A stretch of DNA of 64,000 nt from HyVt-477 sp965224605 (GCA_965224605.1 CBDCZP010000006.1:62001-126000), one strand, 5' to 3'. Counted from the stretch's first letter, positions 17,010-25,892 are shown. Numbers and translations are program-made. The notes: generated from the letters alone by a model not told the origin.

Positions 17010-18428
17010 CTATGCCGCTTCAAGCTCATCTTTACCGGCAATAACGCGCCACAAAAGAGCGAATACAAACAACAACCCTGCCAGAGTTAGCATCAGCCAA
17101 AACTTGGGAGAAATGTCCTTTAGCGTTTCGGTTACCGCTAGAGTTGTAGGGCTCGCTGCAGACTTGTCAGCAAAATTAACAATATTCGCGGGGCTATTAC
17201 TAGAAGCTGCTTGGCTTGCAGCCGAATCACCGGATTGTTCGGCAGGTGGGGTTGGACCTGAAGGGTTGTCATTAGTGACAGCTGCTGCCGCTGCTTGATT
17301 GTCTTCTTCAGCCGCTTCTTCAGCATCCTTTTTTTCCATCTTCGTGAGGCGTGCATACATCTTCTTGTTTACTTCCGCCTGTTCTTTTATCACCGTAGTC
17401 GCATGATCCAGAGATTTTTGCAGTTTTGTAATATGCGTGTCTTTCATTTTTTCAAGCTCTTCAAGCTCTTTGATTCTACTGCGTAGAACACCAATATCTG
17501 AATTAAGAGCGGCGATAGTGTCAGAAAACTTTTTGTTGTTTTCATTTCTTTGCTCTTGAGAAACATCTGCATTAATAGCTTGATCACGTAAAAGTTGGTT
17601 TTGCACTTTAAGGGCTTCTAATTCCTCATGCGTGGTTGCTAGATCTTTCTTGGTGTCAGCGAGTAACTTGGGGTCAAGGCTGTCGGTTTGTAATGCTTTG
17701 TTCTTTTCTGCCAGTGTTTTGATAAGCTCTTTTGCTTTTACAAGTTCGGAGGTGACTACTGATAAGGCCTTTTGGCTTTCTTGTTGGCTTGCTACAGTAC
17801 CTTTCTGAATCGTGCTCTGGAGTGATTTTTTTTCTTTCTCAAGAGATTCAATTTGTGTTTGTGCTTTTTTAAACTGCTCATTGAGAGTCGTTAATTCTGC
17901 TTTAACCTTGTCTGCTTCTTTGCTCGAACCACTCGAACCTTTGGTTCTTTTCAGTGCTGCATTCTCTGTTGCTAGAACAGCTACCCTTTCCTGAGCTTCC
18001 TTTAGATCATCACTGTGTTGATTTAATCCTTTCAGGGCTTCTTTTGATCTTGCTAATTCTTCCTTAACTCCAGTGAGTTCACTGCGTAAAGTATCAAGGT
18101 TTTTATTGGCCTCATTTGTTGATTCAACAACGTGGACTTCACTACCGGATAAAATTTTAACAACGGTATCTTTGTTTGTGGGTAAATATAAAGTGGCGCC
18201 TTTTTTTAGTAGATTAATATTGCCTTTTTCAAAAGCTTTAGGGTTGGCTTTGTGTAATGCGTTCATCATTTGTAAACGTGAAACGCCCTTGGGACGGGTC
18301 TTATAGGCTATCCCCCACAAAGTTTGTCCTGCTTTTATTGGGCCATATTTCTTTGCTTCTGGAGCCGCATTAACAGCACCAAGAAATAAAAAACTAGAGG
18401 TAATGATAAGTAGTAAAAATCTTTTCAT
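17010..18428 (-). CDS. FimV-like LysM protein with coiled coil and C-terminal membrane helix
   Basis: About 472 aa. MKRFLLLIITSSFLFLGAV is a signal peptide with cleavage after VNA. YGPIKAGQTLWGIAYKTRP starts the FimV N-terminal/LysM domain, which binds peptidoglycan. Residues about 110-360 are heptad-rich, Lys/Glu/Leu-rich coiled coil. An Ala/Ser/Pro-rich linker leads to one hydrophobic helix (FWLMLTLAGLLFVFALLW) and a short cytoplasmic tail. Pseudomonas FimV and Vibrio HubP, which organise the cell pole and type IV pili, have the same start but a long acidic C-terminus with TPR motifs that is missing here. An upstream start at 18476 or 18482 (AAGGGGTGA nearby) is possible but would precede the signal peptide. 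Confidence 0.75.
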   Translation of the reverse strand: MKRFLLLIITSSFLFLGAVNAAPEAKKYGPIKAGQTLWGIAYKTRPKGVSRLQMMNALHKANPKAFEKGNINLLKKGATLYLPTNKDTVVKILSGSEVHVVESTNEANKNLDTLRSELTGVKEELARSKEALKGLNQHSDDLKEAQERVAVLATENAALKRTKGSSGSSKEADKVKAELTTLNEQFKKAQTQIESLEKEKKSLQSTIQKGTVASQQESQKALSVVTSELVKAKELIKTLAEKNKALQTDSLDPKLLADTKKDLATTHEELEALKVQNQLLRDQAINADVSQEQRNENNKKFSDTIAALNSDIGVLRSRIKELEELEKMKDTHITKLQKSLDHATTVIKEQAEVNKKMYARLTKMEKKDAEEAAEEDNQAAAAAVTNDNPSGPTPPAEQSGDSAASQAASSNSPANIVNFADKSAASPTTLAVTETLKDISPKFWLMLTLAGLLFVFALLWRVIAGKDELEAA

Positions 18429-18641
18429 TGGATAATTGAATCCTGATAGTTGTCGCCCTTCTATTCTATTGACCATGTTCACCCCTTAGTGCGTTACTGA
18501 CAGTGCATTACTAGACCGAATGTAATATTTGTCGTGATAACTGGAAGTATAGCATAATCACAGTCAATTTAAGTATCCACAGGCGCAACGGTCTAGCTGA
18601 TTGCTGTAGGGTTGCTATACGGTTGATAGATCTGACAGTTT

Positions 18642-18657
18642 GGTTTAAATTTAAACC
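18642..18657. promoter_or_regulatory. Perfect 16-bp palindrome GGTTTAAATTTAAACC
   Basis: It lies in the divergent space between the FimV-like gene and the redoxin gene, 70 bp before the redoxin ATG. Perfect symmetry and the promoter-distance location suggest a repressor or activator binding site. No -35/-10 pair is convincing. Confidence 0.4.
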
Positions 18658-18726
18658 TATCTGCTTGTTTAACGGGCAACCCAAAAATGCTATTTTGAGC
18701 TTTTAAAGATCAAGTTAGGAGTCATT

Positions 18727-19298
18727 ATGGCTAGAACACCGTCTACTATGCTGGAACTGGGGACTCAAGCCCCTGCGTTTTCCTTGTTGGAACCTACCAC
18801 CGGAAATATTCTTGCTTTATCGCATTTTTCTGGAAAACCTATATTGATTGCCTTCATTTGTAATCATTGCCCTTATGTCATCCATATAGCTGATGCTTTT
18901 TCTAGCTTTGCAAGAGCCTATCAAAGCAAAGGTTTACAGGTCATTGCTATTAATGCCAATGATGTAGACCATTATCCGGCAGATAGCCCGAAAAAATGAT
19001 TGCAGCTAGTGAACAATATCGTTATAGCTTCCCTTATCTGTTTGATGAAACTCAGCAGACAGCAAAAGCCTATAAAGCGGCTTGTACCCCTGATTTTTTC
19101 ATGTTCGATGAGCAACACAAATTGTATTATCGAGGTCAGTTTGATAGCTCCAGACCGGGCAATAATGAGCCAAAAATGGGCTCCGATTTAATCTCAGCAG
19201 CCGATTTGTTGTTAGCAGACAAGCCCGCTCCAAAAAGGCAGATCGCATCATTAGGTTGTGGCATTAAATGGAAAACAGGGAATGAGCCTGAGTACTAG
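18727..19298 (+). pseudogene. Redoxin (thioredoxin-like/AhpC-TSA type) interrupted by a frameshift at an A6 tract
   Basis: Two abutting frames encode one family protein of about 190 aa. Residues 1-90 (18727-18999) carry the thioredoxin-fold start and redox motif FICNHCPYV (CNHC) and end DSPKK-stop. The second frame (18996-19298) begins MIAASEQYRYSFPYLFDE and continues AKAYKAACTPDFFMFDEQHK and YRGQFDSSRPGN, exactly the continuation expected. The break is the A6 run at 18991-18996, followed immediately by TGA. One extra A, or a -1 slip of the ribosome or polymerase, would restore the full protein. It may be a sequencing indel, a recent mutation, a real slippage site, or a split gene restarted at the overlapping ATGA. 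The preceding AAGTTAGGAG is a good ribosome site. It is convergent with the next gene. Confidence 0.85.
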
Positions 19299-20350
19299 TA
19301 GTCTATTAGCTTGATCCACTCGTCTGCAATGGCGGTTGGACTTAGATGCTTGACGGAGGCTTGGGCATGGGTTCTGAATTTGCTTTTCAATGCATCATCG
19401 AAGTACAACTGATCAATGGCTTCAGTCAGCAACGGGATATTTTCAGCTTCGGTTAGCAGACCATTTATATTATGGGTGATAATTTCATTGGGTCCGGTTG
19501 GACAGTCGACAGCAACACAAGCACAATGGCAAGCAAGCGCTTCGATTAGTATATTTGGAAAGCCTTCGTGACGACTGGAAAGCACAAACATATCTGCCTT
19601 GGCATAGAAAGCAAAGGGATTATCAGTACTGCCATACAAGGTTACTTTGTCATCCAAATGATGTTGCTCAATAAGTTTTTGTAGTGTTTGTTGCTCAGAG
19701 CCTTCACCGAGAATGAGTAAATCGATATGTTCTTTGGACTTTGAAGCGGCATAAGCCTCTATTAATAAATCGAACCCCTTCTGCTTATAAAGTCTGCCAA
19801 CGGCAAGAATAAAAGGACGTTGAATGTCGATGTCGGCGGTTGACAACTCAGCAGCCATCTCGACATTAACCATATTGTAAATCGTGGTGGTATTATTAAG
19901 CCCATAAAATTGATTTAACTTTTGTTCAGTTGCCTTAGCGACAGCGACTACTTTTTTAGCTCTTGGGTAGATATACTTGATTAGTTTTGGGTAGAAGCCG
20001 GGAAGTGACTCAGGTGTGTCACGTACCGATACAAAGGCTTCTTTACTGGCAATTGCAGCTGGCAATCCGGCTGCTTCCATAAAGGTAAAAATGCCATCGA
20101 ACTTTTCTTTGTTGAATAGTTTTCTTAAATAAAAAGCTCGCTTAAGTAGCATGTAAATTTTACCGAGAGCCGAGTTAGAGGGTGGTGTGCCCAAGTCAAT
20201 GAGTGTTCCACCATGTGGGTACTGCTGATTTTTTGAATCCAGTACTATCACATAAACATCGTGTTCATCCTGCATAGCTAAAGATAAATTGGAGGCGGTT
20301 CGCTCAGCTCCACCTTTGACTAAGCTAGGTATAATTAAAGCAATTTTCAT
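19295..20350 (-). CDS. Glycosyltransferase family 4
   Basis: 351 aa, GT-B fold. The N-terminus MKIALIIPSLVKGGAERTA is the acceptor-side loop of GT4 enzymes. FILAVGRLYKQKGFDLLIEAY starts the donor domain. SSRHEGFPNILIEALACHCACVA is the E-x7-E nucleotide-sugar site. It is similar in design to the GT4 gene at 56593-57702. The 3' end overlaps the convergent redoxin gene by 4 bp. Divergent to it, after 347 bp, is an asparagine-synthase-like gene. A similar pairing of GT4 and amidotransferase recurs at 54-58 kb, supporting a role in surface polysaccharide synthesis. Confidence 0.9.
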   Translation of the reverse strand: MKIALIIPSLVKGGAERTASNLSLAMQDEHDVYVIVLDSKNQQYPHGGTLIDLGTPPSNSALGKIYMLLKRAFYLRKLFNKEKFDGIFTFMEAAGLPAAIASKEAFVSVRDTPESLPGFYPKLIKYIYPRAKKVVAVAKATEQKLNQFYGLNNTTTIYNMVNVEMAAELSTADIDIQRPFILAVGRLYKQKGFDLLIEAYAASKSKEHIDLLILGEGSEQQTLQKLIEQHHLDDKVTLYGSTDNPFAFYAKADMFVLSSRHEGFPNILIEALACHCACVAVDCPTGPNEIITHNINGLLTEAENIPLLTEAIDQLYFDDALKSKFRTHAQASVKHLSPTAIADEWIKLIDY

Positions 20351-20697
20351 TTTATTGTAAGTATTTGCGTATGAGGTTAAGTTGCTGTTTAAAAGAGAAT
20401 AATCAAGGGAAAGTATATTCTTGAAGCGGAAATTCTACCTTTTAAAGCTAAAATAGGGATGGTTTCTTCCGCCGGAAAATTCCACATAAATCAATAAGAG
20501 CTCCTTGATAGAATGAAGGCAAAGAAGTTACAGAGAAATGTCGATATGAGCAACTTTTTCCGATAGGTTTAAAGATCAAAACACGTTCACGGTAACATTT
20601 TGTCTGTAATAACTATGATTCAATTCTGCTTTCTTGGAAGATAGGCAGGATTAATTTCTAGCACTGCCCAATAAAAAAACTGAGAGAATAAATATAT
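20351..20697. other. Intergenic region, divergent promoters expected
   Basis: This 347-bp AT-rich space separates a minus-strand GT4 gene from a plus-strand asparagine-synthase-like gene, so it should hold both promoters. The only structure seen is a weak GCGGAA...TTCCGC pair near 20425-20480. No ORF, repeat or convincing promoter box was recognised. Confidence 0.4.
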
Positions 20698-22683
20698 ATG
20701 TGTGGTTTTTGTGGTTTCGTAACCAGTGATCTTGTCTCCTCTTCTTTTGCAGGTGCGGCTGACACAATTGTGTCGATGACCGATAAAATCCAATACAGAG
20801 GCCCGGATGATAGCGGAAAGTGGCTGGATGAAGTTGCACGCTTGGCATTAGGGCATCGTCGCTTATCTATTCAGGATATTTCTGCGGCAGGTCATCAACC
20901 CATGCATTCAGCTAGTGAACGCTACGTGATAGTTTTCAATGGTGAGGTGTATAACTTTCAGGAAATAAGAAAAGAAATCGAGCAACTAAGACCTGAACTC
21001 ACATGGCGTGGGCATTCTGATACCGAGGTCATGCTTGAAGGTTTCGAAATCTGGGGTGTGGCTGAGACACTTACCCGCATGGTTGGTATGTTTGCTTTCG
21101 CGCTTTATGATCGGCAACAACAACAGTTATATCTGGCGCGTGATCGCATGGGTGAGAAGCCTCTTTATTACGGTTGGCAAGGCGGTAGTTTCTTATTTGG
21201 CTCTGAATTAAAATCATTACGAGCACATCCTGACTGGAAAGGCGATATCAACAGAGATGTTATTGCATCTTACTTGCGCCACAATAATATTCCAGAAACC
21301 ACATCCATTTATCAGCATGTCTATAAATTAATGCCGGGTACTTTCCTGCAAATAAAACTAGAGGGTAAAGACAATAAACCCGGCAGCACCCCCCAGCCAC
21401 AAACTTATTGGTCAATAGCCGAAGCTGCTGAAAAAGGCGCAACCACTAATGCTTTCACGGGAACACCCGATGAAGCGGTAGATGAATTAGAACGTTTATT
21501 GCGGAACTCAATTAGCAACCAGATGATCTCTGATGTACCTCTAGGTGCGTTCTTGTCAGGCGGTATTGATTCCTCAACGGTCGTAGCCCTGATGCAAGAT
21601 TTGTCAGCAGGAAACACCAAAACATTTTCAATTGGTTTTAGTGAAGCGGAATTTAACGAAGCAAACCATGCTAAAGCGGTGGCTGAACACTTAGGCACTG
21701 ATCATACGGAGATGTATGTATCTCCGCAGCAAGCAATGGATGTGATTCCCAGCTTACCTGCCATGTTTGATGAGCCGTTCGCAGATCCCTCGCAAATCCC
21801 CACGTTTCTAGTTGCACAAATGGCCAGAAAGCATGTTACCGTGAGTTTATCGGGTGATGCAGGGGATGAATTATTTTGTGGTTACTCGCGTTATCAAACG
21901 GCGCCGAATATGTGGAGTAAAGCAGCAGGGATTCCGGCTCCGTTGCGAGCTTTGCTTGCTAATGGCTTAGATAGAACGCCTACAAAAATACTGGATGCGC
22001 TTGTAGCAACCGTTAACCCTGCATTGAAAGCAGTAGGAAAATCAGCCATCTCCGCAGGTCAGCTAGAAAATTTGGCTGTATTTCTGCAATCCAAAAATGT
22101 AAATGATGTTTATCGTTACGTTTCCTCTATCTGGAAAAACCCTGAGAAATTGGTAAAAGGTGCTGACCCAATAGCTAGTTTCTTTCTCGAAGAAAATCAG
22201 TTAACCAGTGATTTTGATCCCGATCCACGCAGAAACTTCATGTATATCGATCAGCATACTTATTTGCCGGATGATATCTTGGTAAAAGTAGATCGTTGTG
22301 CAATGGCGGTGAGTCTGGAAGGGCGTATTCCCATGCTAGATCATCGTATAGTAGAATTTGCCTGGAGTCTTCCCACTGCTATAAAAACACGTGAAGGCAA
22401 AGAAAAATGGCCATTACGTCAAGTCTTGTATCGACATGTCCCTCAGCAAATGATTGATCGTCCCAAAATGGGTTTTGGTGTACCCATTGATTCATGGTTG
22501 CGTGATCCTTTGCGTGATTGGGCTGAAGATTTGCTGGATGAGCAAACCTTGCAACAACAAGGTTTCTTTCATACCCAAGACATCCGCAAGAAATGGCAGG
22601 AACATCAATCAGGTAAAGCCGACTGGTCTTTTTATCTGTGGCATGTGCTGATGTTTCAGCAATGGTACAACACAGCTCATTAG
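20698..22683 (+). CDS. Asparagine synthase-like glutamine amidotransferase (AsnB family)
   Basis: 661 aa. MCGFCGF places the catalytic Cys at position 2 of an N-terminal Ntn glutaminase domain, with RGPDDSGKW and GHRRLSIQD following. The synthetase domain has the PP-loop LSGGIDSSTVVALM near 290 and the SLSGDAGDELFCGY pyrophosphate/aspartyl region. Such proteins in polysaccharide regions amidate sugar carboxylates or build amide-linked substituents rather than making asparagine. Its paralogue at 54404-56368 shares long blocks, such as YRGPDD/NRGPDD and FGVPIDSWLR. The neighbouring GT4 supports a polysaccharide role; true asparagine synthetase cannot be excluded. Confidence 0.88.
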   Translation: MCGFCGFVTSDLVSSSFAGAADTIVSMTDKIQYRGPDDSGKWLDEVARLALGHRRLSIQDISAAGHQPMHSASERYVIVFNGEVYNFQEIRKEIEQLRPELTWRGHSDTEVMLEGFEIWGVAETLTRMVGMFAFALYDRQQQQLYLARDRMGEKPLYYGWQGGSFLFGSELKSLRAHPDWKGDINRDVIASYLRHNNIPETTSIYQHVYKLMPGTFLQIKLEGKDNKPGSTPQPQTYWSIAEAAEKGATTNAFTGTPDEAVDELERLLRNSISNQMISDVPLGAFLSGGIDSSTVVALMQDLSAGNTKTFSIGFSEAEFNEANHAKAVAEHLGTDHTEMYVSPQQAMDVIPSLPAMFDEPFADPSQIPTFLVAQMARKHVTVSLSGDAGDELFCGYSRYQTAPNMWSKAAGIPAPLRALLANGLDRTPTKILDALVATVNPALKAVGKSAISAGQLENLAVFLQSKNVNDVYRYVSSIWKNPEKLVKGADPIASFFLEENQLTSDFDPDPRRNFMYIDQHTYLPDDILVKVDRCAMAVSLEGRIPMLDHRIVEFAWSLPTAIKTREGKEKWPLRQVLYRHVPQQMIDRPKMGFGVPIDSWLRDPLRDWAEDLLDEQTLQQQGFFHTQDIRKKWQEHQSGKADWSFYLWHVLMFQQWYNTAH

Positions 22684-22748
22684 TCTTTTGGCTAGCTTAA
22701 GATAATTTTTCAACAGCTCAGGATGCCCTTGGCTGGTTAGACATGCGG

Positions 22749-22764
22749 ATTAACATATGTTAAT
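22749..22764. promoter_or_regulatory. Perfect 16-bp palindrome ATTAACATATGTTAAT
   Basis: It lies about 120 bp upstream of the YeeE-type transporter and 65 bp after the amidotransferase stop. It is followed by TTTTTGC, so it could be a weak terminator. The perfect dyad and promoter-side location also fit a transcription-factor operator. Confidence 0.4.
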
Positions 22765-22885
22765 TTTTGCTTAACCGTAGTGTCCGAGGTGCTCTATTTA
22801 GTCAGAACAGGGCTCAATTCTTTTCACCACCTTGCCACTACTTGAGCTTCAATAGAGACACTGTCCAACAGCCGAGGAATGACGA

Positions 22886-24103
22886 ATGGAAATATACACA
22901 CAGGTTTTACTATGGGCTTTTGGTCTTGCCGTACTCTTGGGGATCGTCGCGAATAAAACCAATTTTTGCACCATGGGTGCAGTCTCCGATGTGGTGAACA
23001 TGGGTGATACTGGACGTATGAGAGCATGGGTTTTTGCCATAGGTGTTGCCATGCTAGGGGTGATGTCACTAGAGTTTTTTGGCTTTATTGATATGACATT
23101 GACCCAGAGTGGAGAAACCTCAAATCCACCCTATCGCTCCCCTGTATTTTCTTGGCCACGCCATCTGCTAGGCGGCATCATGTTTGGTATCGGCATGACG
23201 TTAGCATCCGGTTGCGGTAATAAATCACTAATGCGTTTTGGGGGTGGCAACCTGAAGTCCATTTTCGTTCTGTTGACCATTGGTTTTGGTGCTTACCTGA
23301 TGATTTTCACCGACTTCGGTCACACATTCTTCTTAAACTGGATGGAGCCAGCCAATATAGATCTGACGGCATCTGGTATTGAAAGTCAGGGGCTGGGATC
23401 AATTGTTAGTCATTTCATAGGTACAGACTCACAAACGACCGGACATGTACTCGCCATTATTATTGGTACTTTGATGCTTCTGTGGGCGGTAAAATCTACA
23501 GACTTTCGTGGTAATACCGATAATATCATCGCCGGTATTTTTATCGGCCTGATCATTGTCGTCGTTTGGTGGGTCACAGCAGGAGGGATGGGACAGGGGT
23601 TACTTGAAGAAGCAGAAATGATGGATGACCGACCTTACGGCATAGGCGCTCAAGCTTTTACTTTTGTACAACCCACAGCACATTTTTTGATGTGGCTTAA
23701 AAGCGGACTCTCAAATACCTATATCACCTTCTCATTGGTCGCCGCAGCTGGTGTGATCTCTGGGTCATTCCTTTATTCCATGCTGTTTCGTGCTTTTCGG
23801 ATTGAATGGTTTTCTAGTTGGAAGGATTTCTTCAGCCATATCATCGGCGCATTGTTAATGGGTGTCGGTGGGGTATTAGCGATTGGTTGTACTATTGGTC
23901 AAGCTATAACAGGAGCTTCGACCCTGGCACTGGGATCATTTATTACCTTTGCAGCCATTGTATTTGGCAGCGCGTTAACGATGAAAATCCAGTACTACCA
24001 AATGGTCTATGAAGAGGATGCATCATTTCTAAAAGCATTGGCGGCTGGGTTAGCGGATATGAGACTGCTGCCCAACTCATTACGTCAGCTAGAGAAAGTC
24101 TAA
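22886..24103 (+). CDS. YeeE/YedE (TsuA-like) sulfur-compound transporter
   Basis: 405 aa with about ten hydrophobic segments. Conserved family cysteines are present: NKTNFCTMGAVSD near residue 30, LASGCGNKSLMRFGGGN near 112, and LAIGCTIGQAITGAS near 340. In characterised TsuA/YeeE, cysteines in such loops pass thiosulfate through the membrane. The 405-aa form with both halves is larger than E. coli YeeE (about 352 aa). Thiosulfate or another sulfur species is the likely cargo, by family. The start ATG is preceded by GAGGAATGACGA, a usable ribosome site. No tusA-like gene is adjacent. Confidence 0.88.
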   Translation: MEIYTQVLLWAFGLAVLLGIVANKTNFCTMGAVSDVVNMGDTGRMRAWVFAIGVAMLGVMSLEFFGFIDMTLTQSGETSNPPYRSPVFSWPRHLLGGIMFGIGMTLASGCGNKSLMRFGGGNLKSIFVLLTIGFGAYLMIFTDFGHTFFLNWMEPANIDLTASGIESQGLGSIVSHFIGTDSQTTGHVLAIIIGTLMLLWAVKSTDFRGNTDNIIAGIFIGLIIVVVWWVTAGGMGQGLLEEAEMMDDRPYGIGAQAFTFVQPTAHFLMWLKSGLSNTYITFSLVAAAGVISGSFLYSMLFRAFRIEWFSSWKDFFSHIIGALLMGVGGVLAIGCTIGQAITGASTLALGSFITFAAIVFGSALTMKIQYYQMVYEEDASFLKALAAGLADMRLLPNSLRQLEKV

Positions 24104-24234
24104 TTGTTGATCTGAGGCGTGTGTTGTAAAGATAATATTTAATGTTCTTCTTGTATTATGTTTCAAAAAATTGCAGACATGAGTCCTCTATAATCCTTTG
24201 TTTTTCATTGTTCTTATAAGGTTCGTGTGTTATT

Positions 24235-24488
24235 TTCAGACAGTTACTTCTAGTAATTTATGTCTGAATAGACTTGAGTTTAAACCCGTGGCTATACGGG
24301 TAAAAAAGCGGTAAATAGAAGCCACTATTGCACGTATTTACGCTTTTATCTGTGGGCTGAGACTTAAGCTGGCACATTTATCTTACTAGTTGAAACTAAT
24401 ATTGTCGGAAATTTTTTACAGAAAATCTGGGCTATTAAAGTCTAGGGAGCTGCTTATAGCGGTATGTCCTGACGCAAGGGCTCTCTAG
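24235..24488 (+). other. Cluster of four hairpins in a 480-bp non-coding region
   Basis: Stems seen: TTCAGACA...TGTCTGAA (24235-24268), ACCCGT-GGCTAT-ACGGGT (24284-24301), GCGGTAAATA...TATTTACGC followed by TTTTA (24308-24343), and CTAGGGAGC...GCTCTCTAG (24442-24488). The first or third could terminate the transporter transcript. The last lies 95 bp before the lipoprotein ATG and could belong to a leader. It does not match any riboswitch class I can recognise. No ORF of note lies in 24104-24583. Confidence 0.35.
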
Positions 24489-24583
24489 TAATCAGCACCA
24501 CAAACCTTTTCAAATCTATGGCAAGCATTGATCAAACACCGTCTCGTTGATCAGAAAGCGCGCCATATAAACCGGGAGATATT

Positions 24584-25399
24584 ATGAAAAACACACGTAA
24601 CTGTTATGGGTTTAGTCAGCCTATCCAAGTTTCAACCGTATTAGCCAGCATTGCTCTAAGCTTTATAATAAGCGGTTGTAGTACAAATAACACAGTAAAA
24701 AGCGTAGCCAAACCGGCTACTAAAAAAGCGCATGTTGTTAAGCATAAAGCTGCTAAAAAAGCATCAGTAAAAAAAGTCGCCAAACCAGTAAAAGTTAAAG
24801 CAAAAAAGCCCGCCAAAAAAACAGTTAGACCCGTAAAAGTTGCGATGAAGCGACATGTGAAAGGCCGTGAAGTAAAACTGACACCTCAGCGCAAGAAAGC
24901 AATAAATACTGCTGTAAAACGCGCTATTCCTGAAAATACTAAAATTAATACCGTAGTCACAGCGATACAACGTCCCAATAGAAAGCATCCCAGTGTAGTG
25001 ATTAGTCATTTGATGGATGGAAGATCACATAACGACACGAGTGCTAGAACACGCCCCGAATATAACACCATCCCAAAACTTGCTAGGTATTCACGACAAC
25101 GTGCCTACGATATCTTGCAAGCCATTATGCGTAAGACAGATACAACAAACCTGAGTGAATTGGTTGTAGAAGTCAATCATGGTGTTAGGGAAAAGGGTCA
25201 GCGGTATGATGCTAAGACTAAGAAGAATATTCCTTATTCGAGAGAAGTTGCACAAACGATCTATGCGACCAGTATTTCCTTTGAGCAGATTCCGAAGTAC
25301 AAATGGCAGCATATGGGCTTGGTTGCATTTTCAAAGAACTGGAAGGTTGAATTTAATCAAATTCCTTTCCTGACTATGACACCTAGTTACCAGCCTTAA
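24584..25399 (+). CDS. Lysine-rich lipoprotein of unknown function
   Basis: 271 aa. The N-terminus (residues 17-32) is hydrophobic and ends in the lipobox FIISGC, predicting lipidation at Cys32. Residues about 38-100 are an extremely basic Lys/Ala/Val repeat region (KKAHVVKHKAAKKASVKK and similar) resembling histone-like tails. The remaining 160 residues look folded, with a central RQRAYDILQAIMRKTDTTNLS helix, and match no family I know. GGGAG lies 7 bp before ATG. The basic tail might bind peptidoglycan, LPS or DNA; this is speculation. Confidence 0.7.
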   Translation: MKNTRNCYGFSQPIQVSTVLASIALSFIISGCSTNNTVKSVAKPATKKAHVVKHKAAKKASVKKVAKPVKVKAKKPAKKTVRPVKVAMKRHVKGREVKLTPQRKKAINTAVKRAIPENTKINTVVTAIQRPNRKHPSVVISHLMDGRSHNDTSARTRPEYNTIPKLARYSRQRAYDILQAIMRKTDTTNLSELVVEVNHGVREKGQRYDAKTKKNIPYSREVAQTIYATSISFEQIPKYKWQHMGLVAFSKNWKVEFNQIPFLTMTPSYQP

Positions 25400-25423
25400 C
25401 GTAATTACAGGTGTACGGTAGCA

Positions 25424-25449
25424 GTACCCTGAGCTTTGTCGAAGGGTAC
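25424..25449 (+). repeat. REP-like palindrome CCTGAGC-TTGTCGAAGG
   Basis: The arms GTACCCT...AGGGTAC flank a GAGCTTTGTCG core. This is the common REP-type sequence of many proteobacteria. It lies 24 bp after the lipoprotein stop. Flanks (GTAGCAG before, GAACTCGTGCACAA after) recur around the copy at 62571-62594, so the repeated unit is longer than the palindrome. A second shared block, GGGTAATCAAGAAA, follows about 90 bp later (25533-25546) and about 40 bp after the 62.6-kb copy. Confidence 0.75.
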
Positions 25450-25576
25450 GGAACTCGTGCACAACCTTTGCAATCTTAAGAGACTTATACCTGTTGTTAT
25501 TGAATTGAATTTAACAGCAGACTTAGATAAGTGGGTAATCAAGAAAGGATAAATTACTTTCTGAGTGGTTTACTCA

Positions 25577-25831
25577 TTAACGAGAAAAATAACCAATCAA
25601 GTTAACTAAAACAGTGAGAACGATAGAGCCAATAATCATAGCCTTCCAGGGGAAAAAGACCTTAACACGGGGCTGGCCAGCATCTTCATGTTGTTCAATA
25701 GCTTGCCTGGCATTTTTTTCAAGCTTCTGCTGTAGTTTAGCCGCCGAATTTGGAAATAATAACGGTAAGACATTCAACAGTATGGTCAAAACTACGGATG
25801 CTATGATGGAGTAGGTAATAAAGTTACCCAT
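25577..25831 (-). CDS. Small two-helix membrane protein
   Basis: 84 aa. The first hydrophobic segment is residues 4-27 (ITYSIIASVVLTILLNVLPL), then a charged amphipathic linker (KLQQKLEKNARQAIEQHED), and the second is about residues 62-82 (KAMIIGSIVLTVLVNLIGYF). The C-terminal half resembles DUF2905-type small membrane proteins (a phenylalanine-rich strand before the last helix), but this is uncertain. GCAGG precedes the ATG by 7 bp. It is isolated, on the minus strand, between repeats and the AlkB gene. Function unknown. Confidence 0.6.
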   Translation of the reverse strand: MGNFITYSIIASVVLTILLNVLPLLFPNSAAKLQQKLEKNARQAIEQHEDAGQPRVKVFFPWKAMIIGSIVLTVLVNLIGYFSR

Positions 25832-25892
25832 AAAAAACCTGCTAAATTATTGTTAATATTAAGTAGATTATAGTCCTCTTCTGAAAATATGC

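Noticed and set aside
22886..24103. Reading the YeeE-type gene as a plain permease of unknown cargo
   Set aside because: Three conserved cysteine loops (TNFCTMG, SGCGNK, GCTIGQ) place it in the sulfur-compound family.
24441..24490. Possible cyclic-di-GMP (GEMM) riboswitch, because of GACGCAAGGGCT
   Set aside because: The conserved core and the tetraloop-receptor arrangement of that class are missing; only a short string matches.
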